Positions 62,002 to 64,000 of a DNA stretch of 64,000 nt are shown in pieces. How positions within the stretch are numbered: position 1 is the stretch's first letter; every line of letters starts with the position of its first letter. The notes beneath the pieces are model-generated. The model saw only the letters and a list, made by a program, of their open reading frames with translations. It had not been told where the DNA came from and ran no database searches. The stretch comes from Cytophagaceae bacterium. GTDB lineage: Bacteria > Bacteroidota > Bacteroidia > Cytophagales > Spirosomataceae. The translations under genes were made by a program, and so were the position numbers. The stretch spans positions 558,001 to 622,000 of the forward strand of contig JADKIR010000004.1 of the NCBI GenBank assembly GCA_016722655.1, read 5' to 3'.

Positions 62002-64000
62002 ATGAGGATATCTCTATTTGTTTTTCTGTTGGTTTTTGGGTTTCACTCAAATACCTGGTCTCAAAATACACGAACCATCAGTGGTTATATCAAAGAAAAA
62101 GGCAGCAAAGAAGCTTTGATTGGAGTTACGGTAAGGTTGGAGAATTCTAACCGACATGCGGTTTCCAACACTTATGGTTTTTATTCAATTTCATTGCCGG
62201 CAAATCAGGAATGTGTGATTGTTTTTTCAATGGTTGGTTACCAAGCCATTAGCCAAAAAATATTTCTTGACAAAAACCATGAATTAGATCTGGAATTAGA
62301 ATCTAAAAATTTACTTGAAGAGTTGGTGGTTTCGGCCCGAAAACAAGAAAATAGAGTAAGCGAAACACCGCAAATGAGTAAAATCGATTTGCCGGTAAGT
62401 CAGATCAGAAAAATACCAACTTTACTTGGTGAAAAAGACGTTTTGAAAGTTTTACAACTGATGCCCGGTGTGCAAAAAGGATCAGAAGGACAGAGTGGTC
62501 TTTATGTACGAGGTGGCGGCCCTGATCAAAACCTGATTATTCTTGATGATGCCATAGTTTATAATGCCAACCACCTTTTTGGCTTTTTTTCAACTTTTAA
62601 TGGTGATGCACTGAAAAGCGTTGAACTCACCAAAGGAGGGTTTCCGGCACGCTATGGCGGCAGGCTATCTTCAGTTATTGACTTAAATATGAAAGATGGC
62701 AATAAGGAAAAATTTACGGGCGAAGGGGGTATAGGAATCATATCATCCAGACTTACATTGGAGGGGCCCATCAAAAAAAACAAAAGCAGTTTTTTGGTGT
62801 CGGGCAGGAGAACGTATATTGATGTAATCAGCCAGCCGTTTATAAAAGCCCGTCAAAAAGGATTGAGCAATCAGGTCACAGGAGGATATTTTTTCTATGA
62901 TTTAAACGCAAAAATAAATTATGAATTAGGTAGAAAAGACAAACTTTATCTGAGTAGCTATTTTGGAAATGATAATTTTGCTGCAAATATTTCAGACCCA
63001 ATAACCGACCTCGAAAACGGTATCAAATGGGGCAACCAAACTGCCACTTTCCGATGGAACCATCTTTTTAATCAAAAACTTTTTGCCAATACTTCATTGA
63101 TTTTCAGCAAATATGACTTCGGAATATTGTCAAAAAATACAACACAAAATATTGATACTGGTAATGAAAAAGTTTATGAACTAAACTATAGCTCCGGCAT
63201 AAGGGACTGGACGGTAAAATATGACCTGGATTATTTTATGAATCCACAGAATCAGATAAAATTTGGATTGCAAAGTATTTTCCATCGCTTCACACCTAGT
63301 GCAACTGTATTGAGCGACGAAAACATCAATTTATATTCCAACAAAATCGAAGAAATAGACGTTAATGAAACCGGTTTTTATGTAGAAGATATTGCCAGTA
63401 TTGGAAAAAAAATAAAAATTAATGGTGGACTGAGGCTCTCTTTATACACAGGAAAAGGAAAAACCTATACAAGACTTGAACCCAGGATTTCAGCATCATA
63501 TACCCTAAATTCTTCAACTTCAGTTAAGGGTTCTTATGCACTTATGAACCAATTTGTACACTTACTTTCCAATTCCAGTATCGGCTTACCAACCGACTTA
63601 TGGGTACCTACCACTGATAAAATACCTCCTCAGCAATCCATTCAGTATGCTGCAGGAATAGCCAAAGACCTTGACAAACAAGGCCTCACTCTCACTTTGG
63701 AAGGTTATTACAAAAAAATGAAAAATATCATCAGTTATAAAGAGGGGGCTAGTTTTTTGGTGATTGACAACCCTGAAAATCAAGCCGAGTTTGATTGGCA
63801 ATCCCAGGTTACTACAGGGCAAGGCTGGTCTTACGGTTTTGAGATTTTACTACAGAAAAAAATCGGAAAGTTTTCGGGTTGGACGGGTTATACCTGGTCA
63901 AAAACCGAATGGCAGTTTGATGAGCTCAACTTTGGAAATAAATTTTTTCCAAAATACGACCGGAGACACGACATTTCTATAGTTGGTATTTATGAATTAT
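62002..64000 (+). CDS. TonB-dependent receptor, truncated by the window end
   Basis: From ATG 62002 the frame stays open to 64000 (666 codons, no stop). A signal peptide (about 1-20) is followed by a carboxypeptidase-regulatory-like domain at about 25-105 (TISGYIKEKGSKEALIGVTV). A plug domain follows at about 125-240 (LYVRGGGPDQNLIILDDAIV, GFPARYGGRLSSVIDLNM), then barrel strands. Such receptors import large ligands such as siderophores or glycans through the outer membrane. No SusD gene is visible because the window ends, so the ligand is unknown. Confidence 0.92.
   Translation, partial: MRISLFVFLLVFGFHSNTWSQNTRTISGYIKEKGSKEALIGVTVRLENSNRHAVSNTYGFYSISLPANQECVIVFSMVGYQAISQKIFLDKNHELDLELESKNLLEELVVSARKQENRVSETPQMSKIDLPVSQIRKIPTLLGEKDVLKVLQLMPGVQKGSEGQSGLYVRGGGPDQNLIILDDAIVYNANHLFGFFSTFNGDALKSVELTKGGFPARYGGRLSSVIDLNMKDGNKEKFTGEGGIGIISSRLTLEGPIKKNKSSFLVSGRRTYIDVISQPFIKARQKGLSNQVTGGYFFYDLNAKINYELGRKDKLYLSSYFGNDNFAANISDPITDLENGIKWGNQTATFRWNHLFNQKLFANTSLIFSKYDFGILSKNTTQNIDTGNEKVYELNYSSGIRDWTVKYDLDYFMNPQNQIKFGLQSIFHRFTPSATVLSDENINLYSNKIEEIDVNETGFYVEDIASIGKKIKINGGLRLSLYTGKGKTYTRLEPRISASYTLNSSTSVKGSYALMNQFVHLLSNSSIGLPTDLWVPTTDKIPPQQSIQYAAGIAKDLDKQGLTLTLEGYYKKMKNIISYKEGASFLVIDNPENQAEFDWQSQVTTGQGWSYGFEILLQKKIGKFSGWTGYTWSKTEWQFDELNFGNKFFPKYDRRHDISIVGIYEL

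Overview
The window looks like chromosome of a gliding-lineage member of the Bacteroidota, most likely Cytophagales. The support is a gldH lipoprotein gene, a TonB-dependent receptor with a carboxypeptidase-regulatory-like N-terminus, many type II signal peptides, weak ribosome binding sites, TAnnTTTG-type -7 promoter boxes, a BatA-domain protein, and a long array of MacB/FtsX-type permeases of the kind common in that order. Genus is not determinable from the sequence alone.

Layout. 1-31261 is mostly housekeeping and envelope functions: a BatA-domain protein; a nested tandem repeat (2259-2508); an MFS carrier with a kinase-like partner; a coiled-coil membrane protein; a PmoA/DUF6807 protein; TerC, PlsC and GatC; a YceI / b561-like / Rieske trio; an ECF sigma factor with an overlapping membrane protein gene; an FGGY kinase and lactonase; a type II restriction-modification pair (15444-17257); a GDSL esterase; gldH-ricT; purD; a deacetylase; an acetyltransferase; DinB; an esterase; a YgiC/YgiB-like pair; a ParE/RelE-type toxin-antitoxin pair; and proA. 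31262-32676 is an RNA and mobile-DNA patch: a decayed tRNA-Arg copy, an intact tRNA-Arg(CCT), two terminators, and a REP-associated tyrosine transposase between 22-bp inverted repeats.

33736-60819 is the main accessory block, almost all on the minus strand: seven paralogous FtsX-like permeases of about 800 residues, two LolD/MacB-type ATPases, one HlyD/MacA-type adaptor, one TolC-type outer membrane protein, and an NtrC-type response regulator with an NtrY-type sensor kinase. Together these look like a self-regulated tripartite export system. Two transcription units (ATPase-TolC-regulator and adaptor onward) carry matching control regions: a TGGCAC -24-type box, and a TGTCC-N6-GGACA palindrome whose near edge lies exactly 54 bp from that box in both cases. 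The regulator has a GAFTDA loop, so I infer that it activates both units through sigma-54. The block has been disturbed by two PIN-domain toxin-antitoxin modules, an IS200-type remnant with a REP-like hairpin, and an in-frame TAA that splits the sensor kinase.

60820-64000 holds a secreted DUF1080 protein and the first two thirds of a TonB-dependent receptor that runs off the window.
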